64,000 bases of DNA from Chryseobacterium rhizoplanae. GTDB lineage: Bacteria > Bacteroidota > Bacteroidia > Flavobacteriales > Weeksellaceae. Under the pieces are notes generated by a model. That model saw nothing but the letters and a program-made list of their open reading frames with translations, ran no database searches and was not told the origin of the DNA. The DNA is taken from positions 186,001-250,000 of the forward strand of contig NZ_FXTC01000004.1 in NCBI RefSeq assembly GCF_900182655.1, read 5' to 3'. Of this stretch, positions 25,517-34,258 are shown one piece after another (within the stretch, counting starts at the first letter, position 1; every line of letters starts with the position of its first letter). Both the position numbers and the translations under genes were made by a program.

Positions 25517-25963
25517 ATGAAAAAATATTTCATCCTGCCTCTGCTTCTTCCCGCTATCTTTTTAAAAGCTCAGCTATTGGAGAAAACAGCATTGAATGTT
25601 TCTTACCGATATACGGGAAGAAATGTTCTGCAGGCAGGATTAGAATATAGATTCGGAAATAGCTATGATGGATCCATTATCCTGGGCCCTTCTTTACTTT
25701 ATACCCGCGTTAATGATACTGATAAATTTATTCCGGAGATGAATATCAACCTTCTCCGTGCTGGACTTTTGATTGGAGTATCTGGCAATCCTTATTCATT
25801 AGAGCCAAGAATAGGTGTCTCACTATTTAATGCGATATTTCTCAATACCGGATATGCTTTTCCTATCTATAAAGAAAAATATTTTAAAGGAGTAACCTTT
25901 GGAATACAGCTCAATATTGCGCCAAAATATTCTAAGTTTTATGACAAAATGAAAATAATGTAA
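25517..25963 (+). CDS. Exported protein of unknown function, outer-membrane beta-barrel-like
   Basis: A 148-residue protein with a signal peptide (KYFILPLLLPAIFLKAQ). The mature part alternates hydrophobic and polar residues with frequent Tyr, Phe and Gly (LNVSYRYTGRNVLQAGLEYR, GPSLLYTR, LLRAGLLIGVSG), the pattern of a small outer-membrane beta-barrel. No specific family is recognised. The start is set by the promoter box at 25494. Confidence 0.75.
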   Translation: MKKYFILPLLLPAIFLKAQLLEKTALNVSYRYTGRNVLQAGLEYRFGNSYDGSIILGPSLLYTRVNDTDKFIPEMNINLLRAGLLIGVSGNPYSLEPRIGVSLFNAIFLNTGYAFPIYKEKYFKGVTFGIQLNIAPKYSKFYDKMKIM

Positions 25964-26027
25964 AACCCGTTATTATTTACATTATTAATAGATGAAATTT
26001 TAAAAATTTAACTCGATTTTTATACAA

Positions 26028-26060
26028 AAAAAGGAGAAACCGAATTGATTTCTCCTTTTT
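26028..26060. terminator. Bidirectional terminator between the barrel protein and lpd
   Basis: AAAAAGGAGAAA (26028-26039) pairs with TTTCTCCTTTTT (26049-26060) over a 9-nt loop between convergent genes, 32 bp past the lpd stop. Confidence 0.85.
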
Positions 26061-26092
26061 ATATTTAAATGATTAAATCTTTTAATCATTTA

Positions 26093-27496
26093 TTACATGT
26101 GGATTGGTCTTTTCCCTGTAGCATCCAATGCAGCTTCTTTAATTGCTTCTGCATATGTTGGGTGAGCGTGAGAACTTCTTGCGATATCTTCAGCACTTGC
26201 ACGGAATTCCATAGCAATTACCCCTTCAGCAATAAGGTCAGCAGCTCTTGCTCCGATGATGTGCATTCCTAACACTTCATCTGTTTTTTCGTCTGCAATA
26301 ATCTTAACAAGACCATCAACATCACCACTTGCACGGCTTCTACCTAATGCTCTCATTGGGAAAGAACCTACTTTGTAAGCTACTCCTTCTTCTTTCAGCT
26401 GCTCTTCAGTTTTACCAACTCCTGCAACTTCCGGCCAGGTATAAACAACACCAGGAATCAGGTTATAATTGATGTGAGGTTTTTGTCCGGCTAATGTTTC
26501 AGCAACAAAAACTCCTTCTTCTTCAGCCTTGTGAGCAAGCATTGCCCCTTTGATAACGTCACCAATCGCATAGATATTAGCTACGTTAGTTTGCAGGTGG
26601 TCGTTTACTTTTACTCTTCCTCTTTCATCAAGTTCTACTCCTGCTTTTTCAAGGCCAAGACCATCTGTATAAGGTTTTCTTCCTACAGATACCAAGCAGT
26701 AATCTCCTTCTACCACTACTTCTTCTCCTTTTTTATCTTTAGCGGTAATCTTTACAGTATCTCCGTTTCTTTCAACCGCAGAAACCGCAGTAGAAAGCAT
26801 AAACTTCATTCCTTGTTTTTTAAGAACTTTAGTCAATTCTTTGCTTAAAGCTCCATCCATTCCAGGGATGATTTTATCCATAAATTCTACAACTGTTACC
26901 TGAGCTCCTAATCTTAGGTATACAGAACCCAGTTCCAGACCGATAACACCTCCTCCGATAACTACTAAGTGTTTAGGAATTTCTTTAAGGTTTAAAGCTT
27001 CCGTAGAAGTAATCACTCTTTCTTTGTCTAAAGAGATGAAAGGCAGTGCAGATGGTTTAGAACCAGTTGCAATGATTGTATATTTAGATTCGATAGTTTC
27101 AGAAGAACCATCGTTTTTTGTCACTTTAATCTGAGTAGCAGATTCGAAGCTTCCTACCCCTTCAAAAACAGTAATTTTGTTTTTGTTCATCAGGTAGCTG
27201 ATTCCATCTGTATTTTGCTTGATCACTTCGTTTTTACGCTCGATCATTCTTGCAATATCTGCTTGTGGCTCATTGATGATAATTCCGTGACCTGCAAAAT
27301 TGTGTTTTGCATTTTCGAAATGCTCAGAGCTGTCAAGAAGCGCTTTTGACGGAATACATCCAACGTTAAGACAAGTTCCGCCTAAAGTTGAATATTTTTC
27401 AATAATTGCTGTTTTGAAACCTAACTGTGCTGCACGGATAGCAGCAACATAACCACCGGGACCAGAACCTATTACGGTAACATCGAATTGACTCAT
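26093..27496 (-). CDS. lpdA: Dihydrolipoyl dehydrogenase
   Basis: A 467-residue FAD-dependent pyridine nucleotide-disulfide oxidoreductase, the E3 subunit of 2-oxoacid dehydrogenase complexes; it reoxidises dihydrolipoamide and reduces NAD+. The FAD-binding GSGPGGYVAA is at the start, the redox disulfide is C42/C47 in GGTCLNVGCIPS, the NAD-binding VIGGGVIGLE is near 180, and the C-terminal catalytic HAHPTYAEAIKEA carries the His-Glu pair. No E1 or E2 gene is adjacent. Monocistronic from an exact TTTG-N19-TAAATTTG promoter. Confidence 0.97.
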   Translation of the reverse strand: MSQFDVTVIGSGPGGYVAAIRAAQLGFKTAIIEKYSTLGGTCLNVGCIPSKALLDSSEHFENAKHNFAGHGIIINEPQADIARMIERKNEVIKQNTDGISYLMNKNKITVFEGVGSFESATQIKVTKNDGSSETIESKYTIIATGSKPSALPFISLDKERVITSTEALNLKEIPKHLVVIGGGVIGLELGSVYLRLGAQVTVVEFMDKIIPGMDGALSKELTKVLKKQGMKFMLSTAVSAVERNGDTVKITAKDKKGEEVVVEGDYCLVSVGRKPYTDGLGLEKAGVELDERGRVKVNDHLQTNVANIYAIGDVIKGAMLAHKAEEEGVFVAETLAGQKPHINYNLIPGVVYTWPEVAGVGKTEEQLKEEGVAYKVGSFPMRALGRSRASGDVDGLVKIIADEKTDEVLGMHIIGARAADLIAEGVIAMEFRASAEDIARSSHAHPTYAEAIKEAALDATGKRPIHM

Positions 27497-27539
27497 GTTA
27501 TTCTATGAATTTGTTTATTATTATCTATCTTAATTCTCA

Positions 27540-27570
27540 CAAATTTACATATAAATTACCAAGCACCAAA
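27540..27570 (-). promoter_or_regulatory. Promoter of lpdA
   Basis: Minus-strand TTTG (27567-27570), 19-nt spacer, TAAATTTG (27540-27547): an exact consensus match, 44 nt before the start codon. Confidence 0.8.
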
Positions 27571-27626
27571 GTGAGTTTTATCAATTTTAAAAATGATAAT
27601 TATATGCTTTAGTTTTATGAAAAATG

Positions 27627-28013
27627 TTATTTTATGAATTTTATATTTTCCTCATTTCCCTCTTTCAGATAAATGGCTGTAAAGATCAGCGGTTTTTCTG
27701 CTGAGGCATTATCAAAATGGAGAATCGTAGTATTTTTAGGTTCATAGAAAGCATCACCTTCACGAAGAAGAACACTTCCCTGACCTTCTATCTGAAAAAC
27801 AGCTTCACCAGATTTAATGATTCCTACTACAGGACATGGATGCACATGTTTGGGAGCTGCCAGCCCTGCGGCCATTGTTATTTCCTGAATTTCCGCCGAT
27901 TTAACATTCTGATCAACAGCTGCTTTCAACAACTCTTTTCTGGAAATGGTCTTCTGCTGAGCTATCATTGCAACAGAATTCAGCATTAAAATAACAATTA
28001 TAAATGGTTTCAT
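27627..28013 (-). CDS. Exported cupin domain protein
   Basis: A 128-residue protein with a signal peptide (IIVILMLNSVAMIAQQ) and one cupin barrel. Motif 1 is HVHPCPVVGIIKSGEAVFQI with the two metal-type histidines; motif 2 is weaker (DAFYEPKNTTILHFDN). Small cupins bind metals and act as isomerases, dioxygenases or sensors; nothing here singles out one. It lies in a row of minus-strand genes but 40 bp or more from each neighbour. Confidence 0.85.
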   Translation of the reverse strand: MKPFIIVILMLNSVAMIAQQKTISRKELLKAAVDQNVKSAEIQEITMAAGLAAPKHVHPCPVVGIIKSGEAVFQIEGQGSVLLREGDAFYEPKNTTILHFDNASAEKPLIFTAIYLKEGNEENIKFIK

Positions 28014-28053
28014 CGATTTGGTATTTAATTGTACTGCTTTTCAGTATTAAATA

Positions 28054-28398
28054 TTATACATTCAACTTTCCTTGTCCAATGGTACCTGTACTTTCAAAAA
28101 ATGAACCTCCATATACATACCATTCAAGGCTTTCCAGATATTCCACTGCATTTTCCGGAGTGATGTGAGGACGGTCTTTTTTCGAAACAATTCCTTTATA
28201 CCATCTTCCTGATTTAGAATAATGCTCATATTCCACAAAATAATGAATCCATATTCTCTGGCACAATTTGCACTGTTGAATAGAAACTTCTCCATATCTT
28301 CCGTTCGTATGATCTATACCTAATTCTGAACTTCTGAATTCAGTATAATTTAAATCAGGTTTTTCACAGGCACATCCTATTTTCGGGATTTTATTCAT
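28054..28398 (-). CDS. Conserved-looking small protein with Cys pairs, unknown function
   Basis: A 114-residue soluble protein. Cysteines occur as C-x-C at the start (GCACEKP) and C-x2-C (CKLCQRIWIHY), a possible zinc site. The remainder is rich in Tyr, Trp and Glu, with no recognised motif. A TAGATTTG box at 28419-28426 lies directly upstream, so it is probably expressed on its own. Confidence 0.75.
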   Translation of the reverse strand: MNKIPKIGCACEKPDLNYTEFRSSELGIDHTNGRYGEVSIQQCKLCQRIWIHYFVEYEHYSKSGRWYKGIVSKKDRPHITPENAVEYLESLEWYVYGGSFFESTGTIGQGKLNV

Positions 28399-28418
28399 TA
28401 CAATCTATTTTATCGCCC

Positions 28419-28451
28419 CAAATCTATGAAAATAAAACCCCACAAGACAAA
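28419..28451 (-). promoter_or_regulatory. Promoter of the small Cys-pair protein gene
   Basis: Minus-strand TAGATTTG (28419-28426) with TTTG at 28448-28451, spacer 21 nt instead of the 19 seen elsewhere in the window. Confidence 0.5.
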
Positions 28452-28464
28452 TAGTAAGGTCTTC

Positions 28465-29544
28465 CTACTTCATTAGATCCAGCAACACCTTTTCGTATTT
28501 ATCCAGGATAATATTTTTTGAAAACCTTGATTTAATAGAATTTCTTATAGCATCCCTATTGTAATTATTCTGCAGCACTTTTACAATCTGTTGGGCAAAA
28601 CCATCGTAGTTTTCAATATTGGCAACTTCTCCGTTTACATTATGCTGGATAATTTCATTAATTCCTCCGGGACAGTTGTTAGCCAGCGAATAAGTTCCGC
28701 AGGCACCTGCTTCAAGGAGAACATTCGGGAATCCTTCATATCTTGAAGAAAGCACAAATAAATCTGCATATTTCAGGTATTGGTAGGGATTATCCTGCCT
28801 GCCGTGAAAAATCACTTTTTTTAATCCTAAGAGTTCTTTGGTCTGATGTAAGAGCTCCTTATCTTTTCCATCTCCCAGAATATGAAGCATAATGTTTTCA
28901 TTCTTCAGTCTGGAAAAAACCTTCAACAGGTTATCAAAGCCTTTTCTGGATGATAAGTTACCAATAGCCACTACATTTTTATAATTGTATTTGAAGCATT
29001 CGGGTTTTAAAGACAGGGCCATTTTATCTTCAATAAAATCAAAGTCTACAGGATTATTGATCTTGACAATTTTTTTCTTTTTAATATTGAAATTATCAAC
29101 AAGATCTTTCATCATATCATCACTCTGAGCAATGATTTTCTGATAGTTATTGTAAAAATTATAGAAAAATTTAATCTCCTTACGGGTTACATGCTGGGTC
29201 ACCACATTAGTTTCCCGGGCGATGAATTTAGTTCTTGGAAAAAGTTTGATAAACAGGGATAAGTAAGCATTTACCTCTCCGAAACCTGAGAAAACAATAT
29301 CAGGCTTTCTTCTGTAAATTTCTCCTAAAATAGGCTTTAAAGAATGTCTTATTCTTTCGGTATTGATATCGATAATTTCGACATCTTTTTTAAGAAAATT
29401 CAAATATCCGCCTTGTTTACGTAACAGCAAAATCTTGGGTTCAAACCGATCTCTGGAGAGATGATTCGCTATAGTAGTAACAATCCTTTCTGCTCCCCCG
29501 GTTTCCAAGTCGGGCAGAATAAATATGACAGATATCTTTTTCAT
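28465..29544 (-). CDS. Glycosyltransferase family 4 protein (GT-B)
   Basis: A 359-residue GT-B glycosyltransferase. The N-terminal domain opens with LPDLETGGAERIVTTIANHL, and the C-terminal nucleotide-sugar domain holds AIGNLSSRKGFDNLLKVF, LHILGDGKDKELL and the retaining GT4 motif VLSSRYEGFPNVLLEAGACG (about 262-281) with the catalytic E-x7-E pair. It transfers a sugar from an activated donor to a glycan or lipid acceptor in the cytoplasm. Acceptor and donor cannot be told; it is isolated from any polysaccharide cluster. Confidence 0.93.
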   Translation of the reverse strand: MKKISVIFILPDLETGGAERIVTTIANHLSRDRFEPKILLLRKQGGYLNFLKKDVEIIDINTERIRHSLKPILGEIYRRKPDIVFSGFGEVNAYLSLFIKLFPRTKFIARETNVVTQHVTRKEIKFFYNFYNNYQKIIAQSDDMMKDLVDNFNIKKKKIVKINNPVDFDFIEDKMALSLKPECFKYNYKNVVAIGNLSSRKGFDNLLKVFSRLKNENIMLHILGDGKDKELLHQTKELLGLKKVIFHGRQDNPYQYLKYADLFVLSSRYEGFPNVLLEAGACGTYSLANNCPGGINEIIQHNVNGEVANIENYDGFAQQIVKVLQNNYNRDAIRNSIKSRFSKNIILDKYEKVLLDLMK

Positions 29545-29688
29545 CAGTGTAAAGTTACTAAAAAGTTTGGTTATCTTTCAAGAATTGAAAGGATGAAAAT
29601 TGTTGTTTTGATGCTTATTAACAGAAATTAACTAAGCTTTAAAAGCTGATTGTATAGTGCAGTTTACTACTGGCTTTATTCGATATAA

Positions 29689-29728
29689 AAATAAAGCAAG
29701 CTCTTCTACTGAAAAGCTTGCTTTATTT
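29689..29728 (-). terminator. Terminator of recQ
   Basis: AAATAAAGCAAGCT (29689-29702) pairs with 29715-29728 around a 12-nt loop, 30 bp past the recQ stop; the minus-strand sequence after it is T-rich. Confidence 0.8.
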
Positions 29729-29757
29729 AATTTATATTCTAAAAATATATTATTTTT

Positions 29758-31962
29758 TTAATTCGCTACATCACTGATAAATTTAATTCTCAGCATTCTC
29801 ACTTCTTCATCAGACAATTCATCCCCGAACTCATCCAGCAACACCTTCATGCTGTCACTTTCAGATTCATTCATGAATTCCATAAATCCGTCTACGATGT
29901 CTTCATCAAAATTATCTTCAATATAATAGTCGATATTCAGCTTTGTACCCTGGTATACAATTCTTTCCATTTCTTTCAGAAGTTCATCCATAGAAAGGTT
30001 TTTGGCTCTTGCAATATCTTCGAGGTCAATCTTTTTATCAGTACTCTGGATAATAAAAACTTTATGGCTTGATTTATTGGCCACCTGCTTCAATACCATA
30101 TCCTGAGTACGTTCTATATTATTGTCTTCTACATATGTTTTGATATAATCAGCGAATTCTTTACCATACTTTTTAGCTTTTCCTTCGCCTACTCCATAGA
30201 TTTTGGTAATTTCATCTACTGTAATCGGATACTGAACGGTCATATCCTCCAAACTCGGATCCATAAACACGGTGTAAGGTGGAATTCCATGTTTTTTGGC
30301 AACTTTTTTTCTAAGTTCTTTCAACAGATTAAAAAGGTTCTGATCCATACCTCCGCCGGCCTGCTGCTGTACCTGATCACTCTCAGCCTTTGCCTGCGTA
30401 AGGTCAAATTCTCTGTCTTCAGCGATCAAGAATATGTCTTTAGAAGTACCATTCAGGACGGTTTTTCCTTTTTCTGTAATCTTTAAAACACCGTAAGTTT
30501 CAATATCTTTTTGTAAAAAATTCTGAACAGTTGCCTGTCTCAGGATTGTTTTCCAGTAATTATCTTTTTCTTCTTTTCCAAAGCCAAAATGAGAGCTTTG
30601 CTCAAGCTTATAAGATTTTGTCACTGCATTTTCTTTCCCCACGATAACGGAAATCAGATCTTTAGACTTAAATTTTTCTCCTGTATCATTAATGAGTTCC
30701 AACGTTTTTCTTAAGTCTTCAGTCGCATCCTTTACTTTTGGAGGATTGGATGAGTTGTCACACATATTGGCACCGTCTCCATTTACAGGATCGAAACTTT
30801 CTCCAAAATAATACAGGATATATTGTCTTCTGCTCATTGAAGTCTCAGCATAACCTACCACTTCATTTAAAAGCTGCAATCCGATTTCTCTTTCTGAAAC
30901 GGGTTTTTGAGCCAGGAATTTTTCCAGTTTTTCAATATCTTTAGGATCATAGAATGCAAGACAATGGCCTTCTCCTCCATCTCTTCCTGCTCTTCCTGTT
31001 TCCTGATAATAGCTTTCCAATGATTTTGGAAAGTCATAGTGAATCACAAAACGTACATCCGGCTTATCAATTCCCATCCCAAAGGCAATGGTTGCAACAA
31101 TCACATCCACTTCTTCCATCAGGAATTTATCCTGGTTGGCCACTCTCACCTTCTGGTCAAGACCTGCGTGGTAAGGAAGTGCATTGATTCCGTTTACCTG
31201 CAGAAGCTGGGCAAATTCTTCAACTTTTCTTCGGCTCAGGCAGTATACAATTCCTGATTTTCCTTTATGCTGATTGATAAACTTAACGATTTCCTTATCT
31301 ATATTGACTTTAGGACATACTTCATAATATAGATTAGGACGGTTGAAACTTTCTTTGAACACCAAAGCATTAGTCATTCCTAAAGTTTTCTGGATATCAT
31401 CCTGAACCTTAGGAGTAGCAGTAGCCGTTAAAGCAATCACCGGTACATTGGCGATTCTGTCTATAATCTGTTTCAGATTCCTGTATTCCGGTCTGAAATC
31501 ATGTCCCCACTCTGAGATACAGTGGGCTTCGTCGATAGCAAAGAAAGAAATTTTCACATCTTTCAAAAAATCCAGGTAATCATCTTTTATTAATGATTCA
31601 GGAGCTACATACAGAAGTTTGGTTTTGCCGTTTTTTATATCGTCAAAAACCTGCTTGGTCTGCGTTTTGTTTAATGAGGAATTTAATACATGCGCTACCC
31701 CATCCTCAGATGAAAGGCCGTTCACTGCATCTACCTGATTCTTCATCAACGCTATCAAGGGCGAAACGACAATTGCCGTACCTTCCGAAATAAGTGCCGG
31801 AAGCTGATAACATAATGATTTTCCACCACCTGTAGGCATTAAAACAAATATATCCTTCCCATTCAATAGGTTGTCTATGATTTGTTCCTGCTGGCCCTTA
31901 AATGTAGAAAACCCAAAATACTTTTTCAATTCGCCTGATAAATTGGCTTTTTTTGCGCTCAT
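29758..31962 (-). CDS. recQ: ATP-dependent DNA helicase RecQ
   Basis: A 734-residue 3'-5' SF2 helicase. Walker A is [14 protein letters not shown] (about 40-53), Walker B DEAH lies in [20 protein letters not shown], and motif VI is [12 protein letters not shown]. The RecQ-C-terminal region follows, then an HRDC domain (about 545-610, [20 protein letters not shown]) and an acidic tail. The zinc-binding subdomain after [11 protein letters not shown] keeps only one of the usual four cysteines (NMCDN), so the zinc site appears lost. RecQ acts in recombinational repair and fork restart. Promoter box TAACTTTG at 31995. Confidence 0.96.
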   Translation of the reverse strand: MSAKKANLSGELKKYFGFSTFKGQQEQIIDNLLNGKDIFVLMPTGGGKSLCYQLPALISEGTAIVVSPLIALMKNQVDAVNGLSSEDGVAHVLNSSLNKTQTKQVFDDIKNGKTKLLYVAPESLIKDDYLDFLKDVKISFFAIDEAHCISEWGHDFRPEYRNLKQIIDRIANVPVIALTATATPKVQDDIQKTLGMTNALVFKESFNRPNLYYEVCPKVNIDKEIVKFINQHKGKSGIVYCLSRRKVEEFAQLLQVNGINALPYHAGLDQKVRVANQDKFLMEEVDVIVATIAFGMGIDKPDVRFVIHYDFPKSLESYYQETGRAGRDGGEGHCLAFYDPKDIEKLEKFLAQKPVSEREIGLQLLNEVVGYAETSMSRRQYILYYFGESFDPVNGDGANMCDNSSNPPKVKDATEDLRKTLELINDTGEKFKSKDLISVIVGKENAVTKSYKLEQSSHFGFGKEEKDNYWKTILRQATVQNFLQKDIETYGVLKITEKGKTVLNGTSKDIFLIAEDREFDLTQAKAESDQVQQQAGGGMDQNLFNLLKELRKKVAKKHGIPPYTVFMDPSLEDMTVQYPITVDEITKIYGVGEGKAKKYGKEFADYIKTYVEDNNIERTQDMVLKQVANKSSHKVFIIQSTDKKIDLEDIARAKNLSMDELLKEMERIVYQGTKLNIDYYIEDNFDEDIVDGFMEFMNESESDSMKVLLDEFGDELSDEEVRMLRIKFISDVAN

Positions 31963-31994
31963 CTAATTTTCTATTGCTAAATTTGCATCACACC

Positions 31995-32025
31995 CAAAGT
32001 TATAAAAATTTCGCTTAAAATAAAA
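31995..32025 (-). promoter_or_regulatory. Promoter of recQ
   Basis: Minus-strand TAACTTTG (31995-32002) with TTTT, one mismatch to TTTG, exactly 19 nt upstream (32022-32025). 33 nt before the start codon. Confidence 0.6.
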
Positions 32026-32120
32026 GCGAACGAATTTATAAAAAATAAAACTTATATTAAATATTCTTTTTAAAATATAACGTTTTTAAAGAACTTTTTT
32101 GTATACCTTATCGTCATAAA

Positions 32121-33080
32121 ATGGATAGAACCAACATTATATCAATTGCAAAAACCACTTTAGAAATAGAGATTTCTGAACTCGAAAAATTAAAAAACAG
32201 GATTGATGACCAATTTGCGCAGGCAGTAGAGATCATCAACTCGGCAAAAGGAAAGCTTATTGTCGTAGGAATTGGGAAATCAGCCCATGTAGGAAATAAA
32301 ATTGTAGCTACTTTAAACTCAACGGGAACTCCTTCACAGTTCCTGCATGCTTCAGAGGCTATCCATGGAGATCTGGGAGTCATTCAGAAGCAGGATGTTG
32401 TTTTATGCATATCCAATTCCGGAAATTCTCCTGAAATTGCCAACCTTGTTCCTTATTTAAAAGACTATTCTTCAGCTTTAATCGGGATGACAGGAAATAA
32501 AAAGAGTAAACTGGCTGAGTTTTCTGAAGTTATTTTAGATACTCACGTTGATGTAGAAGCCTGTCCAAATAAACTGGCTCCTACCAGTTCTACCACAATC
32601 CAGATGGCACTGGGAGATGCGTTGGCGGTTGCTTTAATGGAGCTGAATGATTTCAAAGCTAATGATTTTGCCAAATTCCATCCGGGAGGAAGTTTAGGAA
32701 AAAACCTGACGTCAAAAGTGGAACAGTTTCTTTCTTCTCAAAAGCCTCAGGTTGCAGAAGATTCATCCATAAGAGATGTCATTATTTCGATCAGTGCATC
32801 AAGCCACGGTATTACAGTGGTCACTAACTCGGATCAGATCATTGGTGTCATCACAGACGGAGATTTGAGAAGGATGCTGATGAAAGGAGAAGATATCAGC
32901 AAGGTATTGGCTAAAGATATTATGTCTTCCCATCCAAGAACTATTGAGAAGGATGCGTTGGCCAAAGAAGCCATGAAAACGCTGAAAGAAAACAATATCG
33001 GCCAGCTTATTGTAACGGAAAACGGAAAGTATTTCGGGATTATAGATCTGCATAAACTGCTGGACGAGGGAATTAATTAG
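32121..33080 (+). CDS. kpsF: Arabinose-5-phosphate isomerase (KpsF/GutQ family)
   Basis: A 319-residue protein with an N-terminal SIS sugar-isomerase domain (about 30-180: GKSAHVGNKIVATLNSTG, CISNSGNSPEIANLVPYLKD) and two C-terminal CBS domains (about 200-319). The family interconverts ribulose-5-phosphate and arabinose-5-phosphate, the first step to Kdo for lipopolysaccharide. The usual SIS linker ALGDALAVALMELNDFKAND with FHPGGSLG is intact. It is divergent from recQ; tatC follows after 123 bp with its own promoter box. Confidence 0.94.
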   Translation: MDRTNIISIAKTTLEIEISELEKLKNRIDDQFAQAVEIINSAKGKLIVVGIGKSAHVGNKIVATLNSTGTPSQFLHASEAIHGDLGVIQKQDVVLCISNSGNSPEIANLVPYLKDYSSALIGMTGNKKSKLAEFSEVILDTHVDVEACPNKLAPTSSTTIQMALGDALAVALMELNDFKANDFAKFHPGGSLGKNLTSKVEQFLSSQKPQVAEDSSIRDVIISISASSHGITVVTNSDQIIGVITDGDLRRMLMKGEDISKVLAKDIMSSHPRTIEKDALAKEAMKTLKENNIGQLIVTENGKYFGIIDLHKLLDEGIN

Positions 33081-33176
33081 AAGATAGAAACTCAGAGGTT
33101 AGAAAAAGATATTTTACAGATTAAAAGTAAAATTTAACTAATAACCTTCAGACTATTACTTCTGTCATTTTTTTTA

Positions 33177-33184
33177 TAAATTTG
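33177..33184 (+). promoter_or_regulatory. Bacteroidota -7 box for tatC
   Basis: TAAATTTG, 19 nt before the GTG at 33204. No TTTG at the 19-nt position. Confidence 0.5.
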
Positions 33185-33203
33185 CGCTTTAAAATTTTAT
33201 TCT

Positions 33204-34031
33204 GTGAGTGATAGTAAAGACATGTCCTTTCTTGGGCATATAGGAGAATTAAGAGGGCATCTGATCCGTTCGATTATTGCTATCATAATTGCGGCATTTG
33301 TCGTTGGTTTCAATATCAACTGGATTATGGACCATATCTTTTTTGGGCCTACCCGAAATGATTTCCCAACCTTTAGAATTGTCAATCATTTTTCAAGAAT
33401 GATTTTGGGGGAAGACAGTATTCATCTTCCAAAAGATTTCCCTGTTCGCGTACAGAGATTGTATCAGCAGTTCAATGTAATGATGGCTGTTTCTATTTTT
33501 GGAGGAATGGTAGCGGCATTTCCTTATATTGTATGGGAATTGTGGCGTTTTATCGGACCCGCTTTACATCCGAAAGAGAGAAAGAATTCTATTTATATTA
33601 TTAATGCAGTATGGATGCTTTTCATGACCGGAGTATTATGCGGTTATTTTTTAATCCTTCCGTTTGCCGTTAATTTTGGGGTTATTTTTAAAATTTCAGA
33701 CATTATTGTTCCGCTGTATGACTTAAGTGATTATACCACTTTATTTTTACAGGTCGTGTTGGGTATGGGCGTTATTTTCCTTTTCCCTATTCTGATCTAT
33801 TTCCTTACCAGCATCGGAATTCTTACGCCTACGTTCATGAAAACTTACCGCCGCCACGCTATAGTTTTGATTATGGTGGTAGCTGCAATCATTACACCCG
33901 CAGATGTTTTGAGCATGATAATGGCTGCCTTACCATTGCTGGTTCTATATGAATTCAGTATTATCATGTGTACCTATACTTATAAGAAAGTACAGAAAAG
34001 CAACGGAAACCTTCCGGCAGTACAGAAATAA
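33204..34031 (+). CDS. tatC: Sec-independent protein translocase TatC
   Basis: A 275-residue inner-membrane protein with six transmembrane segments. Tat signatures are SFLGHIGELRGHLIRSI at the start, FGGMVAAFPYIVWELWRFIGPAL in the first periplasmic-helix region, and ITPADVLSMIMAALPLLVLYE at the end. TatC binds twin-arginine signal peptides and forms the Tat translocon core. The start is a GTG; an ATG 6 codons later is possible, but MSDSKDMSFLG fits the promoter position better. No tatA or tatB gene is adjacent. Confidence 0.95.
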   Translation: MSDSKDMSFLGHIGELRGHLIRSIIAIIIAAFVVGFNINWIMDHIFFGPTRNDFPTFRIVNHFSRMILGEDSIHLPKDFPVRVQRLYQQFNVMMAVSIFGGMVAAFPYIVWELWRFIGPALHPKERKNSIYIINAVWMLFMTGVLCGYFLILPFAVNFGVIFKISDIIVPLYDLSDYTTLFLQVVLGMGVIFLFPILIYFLTSIGILTPTFMKTYRRHAIVLIMVVAAIITPADVLSMIMAALPLLVLYEFSIIMCTYTYKKVQKSNGNLPAVQK

Positions 34032-34055
34032 ACGTATTTTTTACTAATAAAAACC

Positions 34056-34089
34056 TAAGCGCTACTATTCACCCGAATGGTAGCGCTTA
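34056..34089 (+). terminator. Terminator of tatC
   Basis: TAAGCGCTACTATTC (34056-34070) pairs with 34075-34089 (one G-U), 4-nt loop, followed by TTTTA. Confidence 0.85.
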
Positions 34090-34258
34090 TTTTATATAAA
34101 AATATTAACCTTAATTATACTTATTCTTAATTTAATTTAAAACAACAATAATATTTAACTAATAATATAAAGTTGGGGATAATTAACACCGTATTATCAA
34201 TAATTTTTTAAAAAAAATACACTATCTTTAAAAAATTCAATTACAATCCATAAAAAAT

